Shown piece after piece: positions 16,238 through 24,786 of a DNA stretch of 56,740 nt. Made by a program: the position numbers and the translations under genes. The DNA comes from CAZVBV01 sp964578905 (GTDB taxonomy: Bacteria; Patescibacteriota; Gracilibacteria; UBA4473): the NCBI GenBank assembly GCA_964578905.1, contig CAZOER010000004.1, positions 1-56,740 of the forward strand, in the 5' to 3' direction. The notes beneath the pieces were generated by a model that saw nothing but the letters and a program-made list of their open reading frames with translations, had not been told where the DNA came from and did no database searches. Positions within the stretch are counted from its first letter, which is position 1, and the number at the start of each line of letters is the position of its first letter.

Positions 16238-17399
16238 TTTTCCCAAACTTTCGTTTTCCAACCTTCAAGACTTCACCACCACTAATTTTCACAGTGGCAT
16301 TTGGATCGTCTATTTTTTTATCATTGAAAGTGACCCCACCTTGCTGAACCAATCGGCGAGCTTCTGATTTGGAAGGAGAAAAGTTTGTCACATCGGTGAT
16401 GAGATCGAGAATGCTGATTTCAGATTTCCGGGTTTTAAACTCAGGCATCTCGTCTGGAATCTCTTTCTTCACAAACTTTGTGATGAAATCCTGATATCCT
16501 GCTTCGGCTGATTTCTCGTCATGAAGCCATGTCACGATGTGTTTCGCAAGAGAGACCTTGGCATCTCGAGGAGCGTCTTTGATTTTTTTCTTCACATCTT
16601 TCATATCTTCTTCGGTGAAGATTTCGTAGTACTGTTCCATCACGTCGTCAGGAATCGCCATGAGTTTTCCAAACATTTCTTTCGGTTCTTCATCGAGAGA
16701 AACGAAGTTGTTGTAGGACTTACTCATCTTTCGTCCGTCCGTTCCATTGATAATCGGTGTTGCGAGCACAAACTTCTCACGGTTGTTGTAGACTCGTTGA
16801 AGCGTTCTTCCCATGAGCATGTTGAAGGTCTGGTCTGTTCCCCCAAGTTCCAAATCTACATCCATCACCACTGAATCATACCCCTGCAAAAGTGGGTACA
16901 TGATCTCGTGTCCGAAGATAGGCTTCCCGTCTTTGAGTCGTTTTTGGAACATGTCCCGTTCCATGAGTTGTTGCACAGTAACCTTTCCCATGAGCTTCAC
17001 GATGTCGGCGTAACTGAGTTTGTCCAACCAATCACCGTTGTATTTCACTTCTATTTTTTTGAAATTCAAAATCTTTCCCGCTTGTTTTTTCCAGTCTTCA
17101 AAGTTCGCTTTGATCTCTTTGTCCGTCAAAACCGGACGCGTTGTATCTCGTCCTGTCGGGTCTCCGATACGCACCGTTCCATTTCCAACAAGCAAAATAA
17201 CGTGATGCCCGAGGTCTGCGAATTGTTGCAGTTTCTTCAACACCACCCCATGTCCCAACGTGAGCAATGAGCCGGTTGGATCAATCCCCAAATACAATCG
17301 AATCTTTTTCTTTTCCATAAGTTCCGCTAACTTCTCCTGCTTTGGAAGAACTTCAGCGACCCCTCTGCTTAACACATGTTGGATTTCTTTTTTGCTCAT
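16227..17399 (-). CDS. tyrS: Tyrosine--tRNA ligase
   Basis: Class I synthetase, 390 residues from the ATG at 17399. An upstream in-frame extension to 17681 was rejected because it runs antisense through the next gene and is not conserved in type. The Rossmann start LYLGIDPTGSLLTLGHG contains the HIGH-equivalent (LGHG). The tyrosine-site helix is present (GYDSVVMDVDLELGGTDQ), and KMSKS is intact (GRKMSKSYNNFV). A C-terminal S4 domain (SEARRLVQQGGVTFNDKKI) binds the tRNA. The start lies 18 bp from the divergent GTG start at 17418, and the two share a -10 region. Confidence 0.97.
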   Translation of the reverse strand: MSKKEIQHVLSRGVAEVLPKQEKLAELMEKKKIRLYLGIDPTGSLLTLGHGVVLKKLQQFADLGHHVILLVGNGTVRIGDPTGRDTTRPVLTDKEIKANFEDWKKQAGKILNFKKIEVKYNGDWLDKLSYADIVKLMGKVTVQQLMERDMFQKRLKDGKPIFGHEIMYPLLQGYDSVVMDVDLELGGTDQTFNMLMGRTLQRVYNNREKFVLATPIINGTDGRKMSKSYNNFVSLDEEPKEMFGKLMAIPDDVMEQYYEIFTEEDMKDVKKKIKDAPRDAKVSLAKHIVTWLHDEKSAEAGYQDFITKFVKKEIPDEMPEFKTRKSEISILDLITDVTNFSPSKSEARRLVQQGGVTFNDKKIDDPNATVKISGGEVLKVGKRKFGKIKP

Positions 17400-17405
17400 T
17401 TTAAC

Positions 17406-17412
17406 TAAGATA
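17406..17412. promoter_or_regulatory. Overlapping -10 elements of a bidirectional leaderless promoter
   Basis: TAAGAT (17406-17411) read on the plus strand ends 6 nt before GTG 17418. TATCTT (17412-17407) read on the minus strand ends 7 nt before ATG 17399. The two boxes share five base pairs. No good -35 box is seen for either direction (a distant TTGTGT is 19 bp from the minus -10), and any -35 must lie in the other gene's coding sequence. Confidence 0.55.
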
Positions 17413-17417
17413 GGACG

Positions 17418-18620
17418 GTGAAAATACTGCCACACAAGTTCTCGAAAATCAATTTTAAAGCGCTCAAAGCGGAGCTTTGGTTCTGGGTTGGGTTCGGAGT
17501 TTTCTTGTTTGCGATTGGGAAAGTGATGGATGAACAGGTGTTTGCATTTATCGAAACGTATTTGAGATGTCCTACGATTGATCACTATATTCTCTTTCTT
17601 ACAGAAGAATTGCTGTGGTGGGTGCTTGTCCTTTTTGCGTTGGTGACAGGATACCGTGTGTGGACGAATCCCGATAATCAAACAAAGTTATTGCCAGCAT
17701 TATTTGCGCTCGTGGCGACGGGAATATTGGCATTTGTGTTTAAGTCATTATTTGGGATTCCGCGACCATTTATCGAAATGGGACTCATTCCCCTCACACA
17801 TGCTCCGTCAATGAGCTTTCCGTCGTTTCACACGGCAGTAGCGTTTGCCCTGTTGATTCCGTTTATGAGGATTTCCCGAGTTATTGGAACGACATGGCTT
17901 CTCTTTGCTTTGTTTATTGGATTGGCGAGAGTGTACGAGAACCTCCATTATCCTTCTGATATTGCAGGGGGAATATTTTTAGGAGGAATCGTGGGGTCGT
18001 TTTTCTCACATCCTGATATCAAAAAAATACTCGAAGTGCTGTGGGAAGAACTCGAATTTCGTCGGCAGAGTCTGCACTTTGTGGCCGGATTTATGGCCGT
18101 GTTTGCGCACTGGGCAGGGTTCTTGCGACTGCGACATATTGCAGTTCTCCTTGTCGTGGGGCTGATGATTTCTTTACTCACGCAAAAAGGAAAACTCTCC
18201 TTCGTGCAGAAATTGTTGAAATTCTTTGATCGCCCTCGAGATAAAAACTTCCCTGGACGAGGGGCGTTCTATCTTCTCCTTGGAATTTTTATTACCTTCC
18301 TGCTCTTTCCGATCAAGATTGCGTATGCTGCCATCCTTATTCTCTCAGTAGGGGATTCCTTAAACAGACTCTTTGCGAGCAAGGTCCCAGGGCATTTGAA
18401 ATTCCCATGGAATCGGCGCAAGAACTGTCTTGGGGTGAGTATTGGAATTGTTGCGGGAACACTTGTCGCTCAATTTTTTGTGCCGATTATTCCAGCCTTT
18501 CTGGCTTCAGTTTTTGCGATTGTAGGAGAAACAGTTCCGATTCGATTTGGAAAATTTTATATTGATGACAATATATTTGTTCCGCTTATCGCAGGAGGTG
18601 TGTTGATGGTTTTGACGTAG
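17418..18620 (+). CDS. PAP2 phosphatase fused to a dolichol/phytol-kinase-like CTP-dependent kinase
   Basis: A 400-residue membrane protein with two halves. Residues about 20-200 are a PAP2-type lipid phosphatase: K109-x6-R116-P117, P135-S-F-H138, and R171-x5-H177-x3-D181 form the three motifs. Residues about 212-400 resemble dolichol kinase/phytol kinase/CTP-phosphatidate cytidylyltransferases: RRQSLH-FVAG, FPGRGAFYLLLG (278-289), VGDSLNRLFA (311-320), and KNCLGVSIGIVAGT (335-348). About a dozen membrane helices are present. One domain would remove and the other add a phosphate on polyprenols or lipids; the substrate is inferred only. It starts at GTG with a -10 box 6 nt upstream. Confidence 0.85.
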   Translation: MKILPHKFSKINFKALKAELWFWVGFGVFLFAIGKVMDEQVFAFIETYLRCPTIDHYILFLTEELLWWVLVLFALVTGYRVWTNPDNQTKLLPALFALVATGILAFVFKSLFGIPRPFIEMGLIPLTHAPSMSFPSFHTAVAFALLIPFMRISRVIGTTWLLFALFIGLARVYENLHYPSDIAGGIFLGGIVGSFFSHPDIKKILEVLWEELEFRRQSLHFVAGFMAVFAHWAGFLRLRHIAVLLVVGLMISLLTQKGKLSFVQKLLKFFDRPRDKNFPGRGAFYLLLGIFITFLLFPIKIAYAAILILSVGDSLNRLFASKVPGHLKFPWNRRKNCLGVSIGIVAGTLVAQFFVPIIPAFLASVFAIVGETVPIRFGKFYIDDNIFVPLIAGGVLMVLT

Positions 18621-18623
18621 AAA

Positions 18624-21500
18624 CTACTTCCGCGCAAAGTACTCCTTCAAGAACATTCCGGTGTAACTTTTTTTATTCTTCGCCACCTCTTCAGGGGTTC
18701 CTGTGGCAATAAGTTCACCACCAAGAGTTCCTCCCTCTGGTCCTAGGTCGAGTAAATGATCACAGGATTTAATCACGTCGAAGTTGTGTTCAATAACGAT
18801 CACAGAGTTTCCTTTGTCCACGAGTTTTTGCAGTACGGTTAACAGCTTTTTCACGTCAGAGAAGTGGAGTCCAGTCGTTGGTTCATCGAGAATGTAAATG
18901 GTTTTTCCCGTTGCTTTCTTCATCAACTCCGTTGCGAGCTTCACTCGTTGTGCCTCACCCCCAGAGAGTGTTGTTGCACTTTGTCCGAGATGAATATAGC
19001 CCAGTCCCACTTCTACAATCGCTTTGAGTTTTTGTTCGATGTGCGGAAAGTTGGCAAAGAATTTCTCCGCTTCTTCCACGGTCATCTCAAGGACGTCTGA
19101 GATTGATTTCCCACGGTAGGTAATCTCTAGGGTCTCTTCATTATACCGGTGCCCAGCACAGACTTCACATGGCACGTATACGTCTGGCAAGAAGTGCATC
19201 TCGATCTTCTTTATTCCATCTCCAGAACACACCTCACATCGTCCTCCTTTCACATTAAAACTAAATCGTCCTGCGTTGTATCCTCGAACTCGTGCTTCTG
19301 GCACCTGTGAGAATACTTCTCGGATGTCGGTGAAGACACCTGTGTAGGTGGCAGGATTTGATCGAGGCGTTCGTCCAATCGGGCTTTGATCGATAGAAAT
19401 AAGTTTATCCAATTGATCCATCCCCGTTACTTTGTCGTGCGCTCCAGATGGTTTCTTGGCACGATTGAGTTCTCTCGCCAAGGTCGGTACCAAGATTCGG
19501 TTAATCAAGGAACTCTTTCCACTTCCAGAAACTCCCGTCACTCCCACTAATACTCCCAACGGAATATCAGCATCTACGTTTTGGAGATTGTTCTCTCGGG
19601 CATTGGTAATAGACAGCTTCCCAATTGCTCGTCGACGTACTTTTGGTACACGAATTTTTTGTCGTCCAAAGAGAAAGTCAGCGGTTTCAGACTTCACGTC
19701 TTTCATGTTTTTTAACGTTCCCGCGTAGACCAATTTTCCTCCATGCATTCCTGATTTTGGTCCGATTTCCACAATATAATCAGCCGATTTCATCGTGTCT
19801 TCATCGTGCTCCACGACAATCACGGTATTTCCGAGATCTCGTAAGTGTTTCAATGTTTCGATCAAACGATCGTTATCTCGCTGGTGGAGTCCGATTGATG
19901 GTTCGTCCAGAACATAGAGCACCCCTTGAAGTTGTGATCCGATCTGTGTTGCGAGTCGAATTCGTTGTGCCTCACCTCCTGATAATGTATTTGCTGCTCG
20001 TGAAAGATTTAAATATCCGAGTCCTACATTTTCCAAAAATCCGAGTCGATCCATCAATTCTTTCTGAATTGGGCGTACGATGTTCTCAGTTTCCTTTGTC
20101 ATCTTGAGTTCCTCTGCCCACTTCTTTACCTCTGGTACAGGCATTTGTGTGATGTTCGCGATCGTTGTTTCCCCAATAAATACATTTCGTCCGTACACAT
20201 TGAGTCGTGTCCCCTCGCAGGTTGCACAGGTTTTCTCACTCATGAATTCGTTCAATTTCTTTCGAACAAAGTCAGAATCAGATTCGTTGTATCGTTTCTC
20301 TGTTTGCTCAATAAGCCCAGGGAAGCTCGCTTCGGTTGTTCGGTTGTGGAACGCTCCTTTGAGTTTTACATTAAATTTCTCCTCTCCAAACCCAAGAAAT
20401 AATTTCTCAAGGACGTCAGGTTTAATATCTTTGATTGGCTTATCGATTGAAAATTTATACTTATCTCCAATGGCTTCGAGCAAAGAGAAGTACCAATTTT
20501 GTGCGTTTGTTCCCAAACTTGCCCATGGGAGGATCCCCCCTTCTCTGATAGAAAGATTCGGATTGAGGGCGTTTTCTCGATCTACCTCAAGTCGGTATCC
20601 CAATCCATGACAAGACTCACACGCTCCATGAGGAGAGTTGAAAGAGAAGAGTCGAGGCTCAATTGGCGGGAAAGAAAATCCAGTTTCTGGATCTGACAAA
20701 TGTTCTGAGAACAAAAAGTCAGACTTCGTGTCCATGTTGTAAACAATCAAAATTCCTTCTCCGAATTTCAAAGACGTTTCCACTGAGTCGAGAACTCGAA
20801 GACGATCGTCGTTCTTTTCTTCCACCTCTTCACCAGAATCGAGTTTCACATATTTCTTGGCATAATCGGCTTTTACTAAACGATCCACAATCACTTCAAT
20901 ATTGTGTTTTTTCTTTGGATCGAGTTCAATATCTTCATTAATCGTTGTTTCGTGTCCATCTACTCGTAGACGCACAAAACCCGCTTTTTGGATTTTATCC
21001 AACACGTTTTTATGCTCTCCTTTTTTCCCGCGAACCAATGGTGCGAGCACCATGAATTTGGTTCCATTTTTCCATTTATCAATGGCATCAAGAATTTGTC
21101 CTGGAGTTTGTTTTTCCAAAACCCTTCCATTCTCAGGATTGATCGGGATTCCCACTTTTGCGTAGAGCAATCGCAGGTAATCATACATTTCAGTCACCGT
21201 CCCGACAGTCGATCGTGGGTTTCGGGGCGCTGTTTTTTGATCAATAGAGATAGCGGGAGAGAGCCCATCAATAGAATCCACCTCAGCCTTCTCTTGTAGT
21301 TGTAAGAACTGCCGAGCGTAGGTAGAAAGACTTTCAACATATCGTCGTTGTCCTTCCGAGTAGATTGTATCGAATGCGAGGGAAGATTTTCCCGACCCAG
21401 AAACTCCAGTAATCACCGTGAGCTTCTCTCGAGGAATTTCTATGTCGATATTCTTCAAGTTGTGCATACGAGCGCCACGAACAACGATATTTTTAGTCAT
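18624..21500 (-). CDS. uvrA: UvrABC system protein A
   Basis: DNA-damage sensor of excision repair, a 958-residue tandem ABC ATPase. Walker A1 GVSGSGKSS is at 32-40; a second copy (GVTGVSGSGKSS) lies near 650. Both signatures are present (LSGGEAQRIRLATQIG with LDEPSIGLHQ, and LSGGEAQRVKLATELM with LDEPTTGLHFSD). Zinc-module cysteines occur in CESCHGLGY, CATCEGTRL and CEVCSGDGI...CEVCAGHRY. It is convergent with the PAP2/kinase gene (3-nt gap). UvrB is also in the window, but I see no uvrC. Confidence 0.98.
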   Translation of the reverse strand: MTKNIVVRGARMHNLKNIDIEIPREKLTVITGVSGSGKSSLAFDTIYSEGQRRYVESLSTYARQFLQLQEKAEVDSIDGLSPAISIDQKTAPRNPRSTVGTVTEMYDYLRLLYAKVGIPINPENGRVLEKQTPGQILDAIDKWKNGTKFMVLAPLVRGKKGEHKNVLDKIQKAGFVRLRVDGHETTINEDIELDPKKKHNIEVIVDRLVKADYAKKYVKLDSGEEVEEKNDDRLRVLDSVETSLKFGEGILIVYNMDTKSDFLFSEHLSDPETGFSFPPIEPRLFSFNSPHGACESCHGLGYRLEVDRENALNPNLSIREGGILPWASLGTNAQNWYFSLLEAIGDKYKFSIDKPIKDIKPDVLEKLFLGFGEEKFNVKLKGAFHNRTTEASFPGLIEQTEKRYNESDSDFVRKKLNEFMSEKTCATCEGTRLNVYGRNVFIGETTIANITQMPVPEVKKWAEELKMTKETENIVRPIQKELMDRLGFLENVGLGYLNLSRAANTLSGGEAQRIRLATQIGSQLQGVLYVLDEPSIGLHQRDNDRLIETLKHLRDLGNTVIVVEHDEDTMKSADYIVEIGPKSGMHGGKLVYAGTLKNMKDVKSETADFLFGRQKIRVPKVRRRAIGKLSITNARENNLQNVDADIPLGVLVGVTGVSGSGKSSLINRILVPTLARELNRAKKPSGAHDKVTGMDQLDKLISIDQSPIGRTPRSNPATYTGVFTDIREVFSQVPEARVRGYNAGRFSFNVKGGRCEVCSGDGIKKIEMHFLPDVYVPCEVCAGHRYNEETLEITYRGKSISDVLEMTVEEAEKFFANFPHIEQKLKAIVEVGLGYIHLGQSATTLSGGEAQRVKLATELMKKATGKTIYILDEPTTGLHFSDVKKLLTVLQKLVDKGNSVIVIEHNFDVIKSCDHLLDLGPEGGTLGGELIATGTPEEVAKNKKSYTGMFLKEYFARK

Positions 21501-21565
21501 AATTTTTCTTAAGTAACGAAAAACCGCAGACAGGCGTCCGCGACCCGCGAAGCATAGTAATTGGA

Positions 21566-21594
21566 TTGATTTTTGTCAAAAGTTTTGGTATAAT
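21566..21594 (+). promoter_or_regulatory. Strong promoter with leaderless geometry
   Basis: TTGATT (21566-21571), 17-bp spacer, TATAAT (21589-21594). The ATG at 21601 is 6 nt after the -10 box, so it should coincide with the transcription start. Confidence 0.75.
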
Positions 21595-21600
21595 ATCTGG

Positions 21601-21903
21601 ATGGGTATAGAAAATTCGGGTTCATGGAAATACACAAAGAAAGAACAGCTAAACGCTTTTCTGAGCGATGCTGAAAATGTTGAACAAACAGTGGAACGAG
21701 CGCTGGATTCAAAGAACAAGGCGAAAGAGCATGTCGTTCAGACGTCTTCAAACGAATTATCAATGATTAACGCAGATGTACTCGCTTCAAACGAAGCCGT
21801 CCATGAAGTTGAAGATGTGAAAAATGTGAATGATTTCTTGGCAAACCTCTCAGAACAAACTAAAGAAACATTGGGGAAATTGAGATTTGAAGGTTTGGCC
21901 TAA
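21601..21903 (+). CDS. Small hypothetical coiled-coil protein
   Basis: 100 residues, soluble, acidic and mostly helical (for example SDAENVEQTVERALDSKNK and VEDVKNVNDFLANLSEQ). It has no cysteine, membrane segment or known motif, and I do not recognise it. It is preceded by one of the best promoters in the window and sits divergently from uvrA. It is followed by a small hairpin and the convergent glycosyltransferase gene. The strong promoter suggests an abundant small protein. Confidence 0.75.
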   Translation: MGIENSGSWKYTKKEQLNAFLSDAENVEQTVERALDSKNKAKEHVVQTSSNELSMINADVLASNEAVHEVEDVKNVNDFLANLSEQTKETLGKLRFEGLA

Positions 21904-21929
21904 ATCCAATGCTATAGATTATTTATGAG

Positions 21930-21949
21930 ATCCCTGCTTTCGCAGGGAT
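21930..21949. repeat. Perfect hairpin between convergent genes
   Basis: ATCCCTGC (21930-21937), loop TTTC, GCAGGGAT (21942-21949), then GACTTCG. It lacks a T-tract. It ends with the GGGATGAC right-end motif of the TTGTCAT element family and may be a half copy that serves as a weak bidirectional terminator. Confidence 0.5.
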
Positions 21950-21988
21950 GACTTCGTCCAACGATTCGCAAAGCTCATCGGGACTCAG

Positions 21989-23149
21989 TCACTTTTCTAA
22001 AAATACGGTGAATAATTGCTTTCGCGTCTCTTGAATAGAGAAGCGCTTTTCAACAAACTCGCGTGCGTGTTCGGTGAAAATGGCCACATCGGCTGGGTGA
22101 TCGGCAAAGAACCCAATAGTTTCTGCCAAGCTCATGGCATTCTGCGACTCAACAATAAGTGAGTGATTTAGTTTCTTCTGTGTTTTGGCTTCCAAGAACT
22201 GTTCATAACTTCTCATAATGTCTCGGGGGCCCGTTTCATTAAACACCAGTGTAAGTTTGTTCATCACCAGTCCCTCGATTACCGTTCGTCCAAAAGTCTC
22301 GGCTTCTGTTGGCAACACGAGCGCACAATCGTATTTTTTGAGTTCTTCAAACGGATCATCAACTTCTCCCACGAAATGCACGTTCTGGAGATTTCGATCC
22401 TGTGCGAATTTTTTAATCTCGCTCTCATATTCCTCAGTTCTTGGATCTTCGGGGAAAGAACTTCCCACAATGAAAAACTGAAGATCAGGGTTTCGTTCTT
22501 GAAGGAGATCAGCCACTTGGAGCGCAAACATCTGTCCCTTTCGCGGATCAATTCTTCCCATCATTAAAATGTTTTTGATTTCTTGTGGTGGCTGTCCATC
22601 GGGAACTTTTCGGAAATCAACCCCGTTCTCGATGAGGCGCATTTTTCGATAGTCCTGCTTGCGAATATGTTTCCGTAAATACTCTCGACACGGTGTGGAA
22701 TTGGCAATAATGATATTGCATCGGCTCGTGATATTCCACAAAAGAAACTTTGGAATCGTGAAATCATGAATCATGACTACCCATTTTCCTGGGAGGAAGA
22801 AGAATGTTTTTGCCAAAAACATCACGAAATGTGTTCGCGGAGTGTTGGAAAAAAACTGTCGAGCGTTGTGGGTCTTCGCTAATTTCCGCAACTGCCATGC
22901 AGATTTCAAAAGAAGAAACACCGCTTTCACTTTCTCTACAAATCCACCACGCACAGATGGGAAGATGAAGTCTTGCACGTCCACACGTTCTGGCAAAAGG
23001 TCTCGGTATTCTTTCGCTTTTGCGCCCACCATCAAAGGAGAGAGTTGTCGGAGTTCCGTAGGACTAAGGCTGTGAAGGAAATCAATCGTGAATCGTTCGG
23101 CCCCTCCTACAGTCTCGGCTTGCTCAAGGAAAAAAGTTTTTCGTCGCAT
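21989..23149 (-). CDS. GT4-type glycosyltransferase
   Basis: 386 residues from the ATG at 23149 (a TTG just before it is also possible). It is a GT-B fold retaining transferase. The N-terminal FLEQAETVGGAERF acceptor-side block is typical of GT4, and the C-terminal half has ILMMGRIDPRKGQ and the EX7E-type nucleotide-sugar motif around LPTEAETFGRTVIEG. No membrane segment is certain. The ATG overlaps the comEC stop (TGATG), so it is co-transcribed with comEC, although the two functions are unrelated. It probably builds a cell-surface glycan; donor and acceptor cannot be read from sequence. Confidence 0.9.
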   Translation of the reverse strand: MRRKTFFLEQAETVGGAERFTIDFLHSLSPTELRQLSPLMVGAKAKEYRDLLPERVDVQDFIFPSVRGGFVEKVKAVFLLLKSAWQLRKLAKTHNARQFFSNTPRTHFVMFLAKTFFFLPGKWVVMIHDFTIPKFLLWNITSRCNIIIANSTPCREYLRKHIRKQDYRKMRLIENGVDFRKVPDGQPPQEIKNILMMGRIDPRKGQMFALQVADLLQERNPDLQFFIVGSSFPEDPRTEEYESEIKKFAQDRNLQNVHFVGEVDDPFEELKKYDCALVLPTEAETFGRTVIEGLVMNKLTLVFNETGPRDIMRSYEQFLEAKTQKKLNHSLIVESQNAMSLAETIGFFADHPADVAIFTEHAREFVEKRFSIQETRKQLFTVFLEK

Positions 23150-24636
23150 CAAGATGGAGTTTTAGGCTTTGTGGCGGAAAAATCAAGAATTTGGAGCGTG
23201 CTTTTCTCGAAAAAGGTTCGAGCGAACCACCGTGAAAAACTTGCCCAGAGGAAAAAGAGGAGCACGCAAACGAGAGATCCGTTCGCCACAATTCTCGGGA
23301 TCCGCATGGGTTCGACTTGTCCAAAGAAATGAGCCACCTGCAATAAAAACTCAATTAGTATGAAGCTCGGAATGCCGACAAGACGGGCGATAAACTCTGG
23401 CAACACACCCGCGATTGAGGAAGTAAACGAGAACACCATGCTGAAGGGAACGATAGGTTCGGCAAACAAATTGGACAACACACCAATGACAGGGAAGTTT
23501 CCGAAATAGATCCCCAAAAGAGGGAACACTGCGATTTGTGCTGACAAGGTTACCGAAAGCATGGTTCGCAGTTCGAATTTGTTCGGAATCCATTTCAACC
23601 ACTGGTCCATTACGGGGGTGCCAAAGATAATTCCCAAGGTCGCGGCGCTACTCAGAAAAAATCCAATGTCGGTTTGTATAATCCTTGGTTGCGCAATTCC
23701 GATGAGCACCATTGAGAGGAATATTAAATTTCTCGCATCCGAGAATCGTCCGATATAGACGGCCCACGCGACAATCCCTCCCATCACCGCAGCACGCAAT
23801 ACAGGAGCATCTGCGCCCGTCATGGCCACAAAAAAGAGGAGCGCCAACAGACTTCCCCCAAACGCAATCCGTCGTCCAAATCGTCCCAAGGCAAAGGTTA
23901 TAAAGAGGAGCACCACACTCACATTGAATCCCGACACAACGAGCAGGTGCTGAAGTCCTGAACGCTTGAAATCATGTTGGAGATATTCTGGGAGCTGATT
24001 CTTCACCCCCAATAGAACGCCCATCGCAATGGTTGAATGGGGCGAAGGGAGCGATCGCTGGAGATTGCGACCGAGGAATAACCGCATTCGTTCGGCACTT
24101 CTGAGCACAAACGATCCTCCTTGTTCTGGGAATAATTCAATCGATATTGGCTTTTTCAGAATTGTCTGCACGCCGAATCGACGGAGATACTTTTGATAAT
24201 CAAATCCTGAAAAGGTTCTCGGTTTGGTTACAACGCCCACGACTTCAACTTTATCGCCATAGTGAAATATGCGTTCATCAGGGGTAATGAGAAGGAACCG
24301 ACCGCTATCGGATTGCACCACATACCGTGTGTCATCTTCGCGCATATCAGGAAAACTGGCGACGATTCCCGTTAATTCAACGGTCTCATTCACCTGAGTA
24401 ATCAATTCATCGTGTCGAAAATCAAAATCATTGCGCCATTGTCCGTAGAACAGGCTCACACAGAGCGCACAGAGCACCCACAGCCAATACTTCTTCCAGA
24501 GTACGGCAAGGACGCCTGAGAGCCCTCCAACAAGGAGGCAGTACTCCCTGCCACCTTCATATTGTCCGAGGAATATCCCAATAAAGAGAACGACAAAGAT
24601 TCCGCGTAGTTTTTCAGATTGTGACAGGGGGAACAT
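23149..24636 (-). CDS. comEC: ComEC/Rec2-family DNA-uptake channel
   Basis: A 495-residue polytopic protein that would carry single-stranded DNA across the membrane during transformation. An N-terminal soluble OB-like region (about 75-155: VELTGIVASFPDMRE, YGDKVEVVGVVTKPRTF, FDYQKYL) matches the ComEC N-terminal DUF4131 pattern. The Competence domain follows, with GVLLGVKNQLPEYLQHDFKRSG and the conserved HLLVVSGFNVSV block. The protein ends after the membrane domain, so the C-terminal metallo-beta-lactamase-like domain of longer family members is absent. A CACAAT -10 box lies 6 nt before the ATG. Confidence 0.93.
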   Translation of the reverse strand: MFPLSQSEKLRGIFVVLFIGIFLGQYEGGREYCLLVGGLSGVLAVLWKKYWLWVLCALCVSLFYGQWRNDFDFRHDELITQVNETVELTGIVASFPDMREDDTRYVVQSDSGRFLLITPDERIFHYGDKVEVVGVVTKPRTFSGFDYQKYLRRFGVQTILKKPISIELFPEQGGSFVLRSAERMRLFLGRNLQRSLPSPHSTIAMGVLLGVKNQLPEYLQHDFKRSGLQHLLVVSGFNVSVVLLFITFALGRFGRRIAFGGSLLALLFFVAMTGADAPVLRAAVMGGIVAWAVYIGRFSDARNLIFLSMVLIGIAQPRIIQTDIGFFLSSAATLGIIFGTPVMDQWLKWIPNKFELRTMLSVTLSAQIAVFPLLGIYFGNFPVIGVLSNLFAEPIVPFSMVFSFTSSIAGVLPEFIARLVGIPSFILIEFLLQVAHFFGQVEPMRIPRIVANGSLVCVLLFFLWASFSRWFARTFFEKSTLQILDFSATKPKTPS

Positions 24637-24700
24637 TGAGGCATTGTGAAGAGTTCATGCAAAAAAAGCACGAAGAGGAATTTATGAAAAATTAAGAAAA

Positions 24701-24777
24701 CCTCCCCCTTTAAAAAAGGGGGAATAAAAGGGGGATTTTGAAATCTCCCTCCAACTCCCTCTTTGCAAAAGAGGGAG
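24701..24777. repeat. G/C-run hairpin cluster (family C, copy 1)
   Basis: CCTCCCCCTTT faces AAAGGGGG, then GGGGGATTT faces AAATCTCCC. CTCCCTCTTT (24755-24764) and AAAGAGGGAG (24768-24777) form a perfect 10-bp stem around GCA. Located just before the end of the minus-strand M23 gene, it may serve as its terminator. It is similar in make-up to 52960-53040. Confidence 0.6.
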
Positions 24778-24786
24778 GGATTCTCT

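Noticed and set aside
17400..17681. 94-residue N-terminal extension of TyrS
   Set aside because: It runs antisense through the PAP2/kinase gene, lacks TyrRS similarity, and the ATG at 17399 has a -10 box at the right place.
24701..24777. CRISPR array
   Set aside because: No regularly spaced direct repeats with unique spacers exist here or anywhere in the window; these are inverted G/C-run hairpins.
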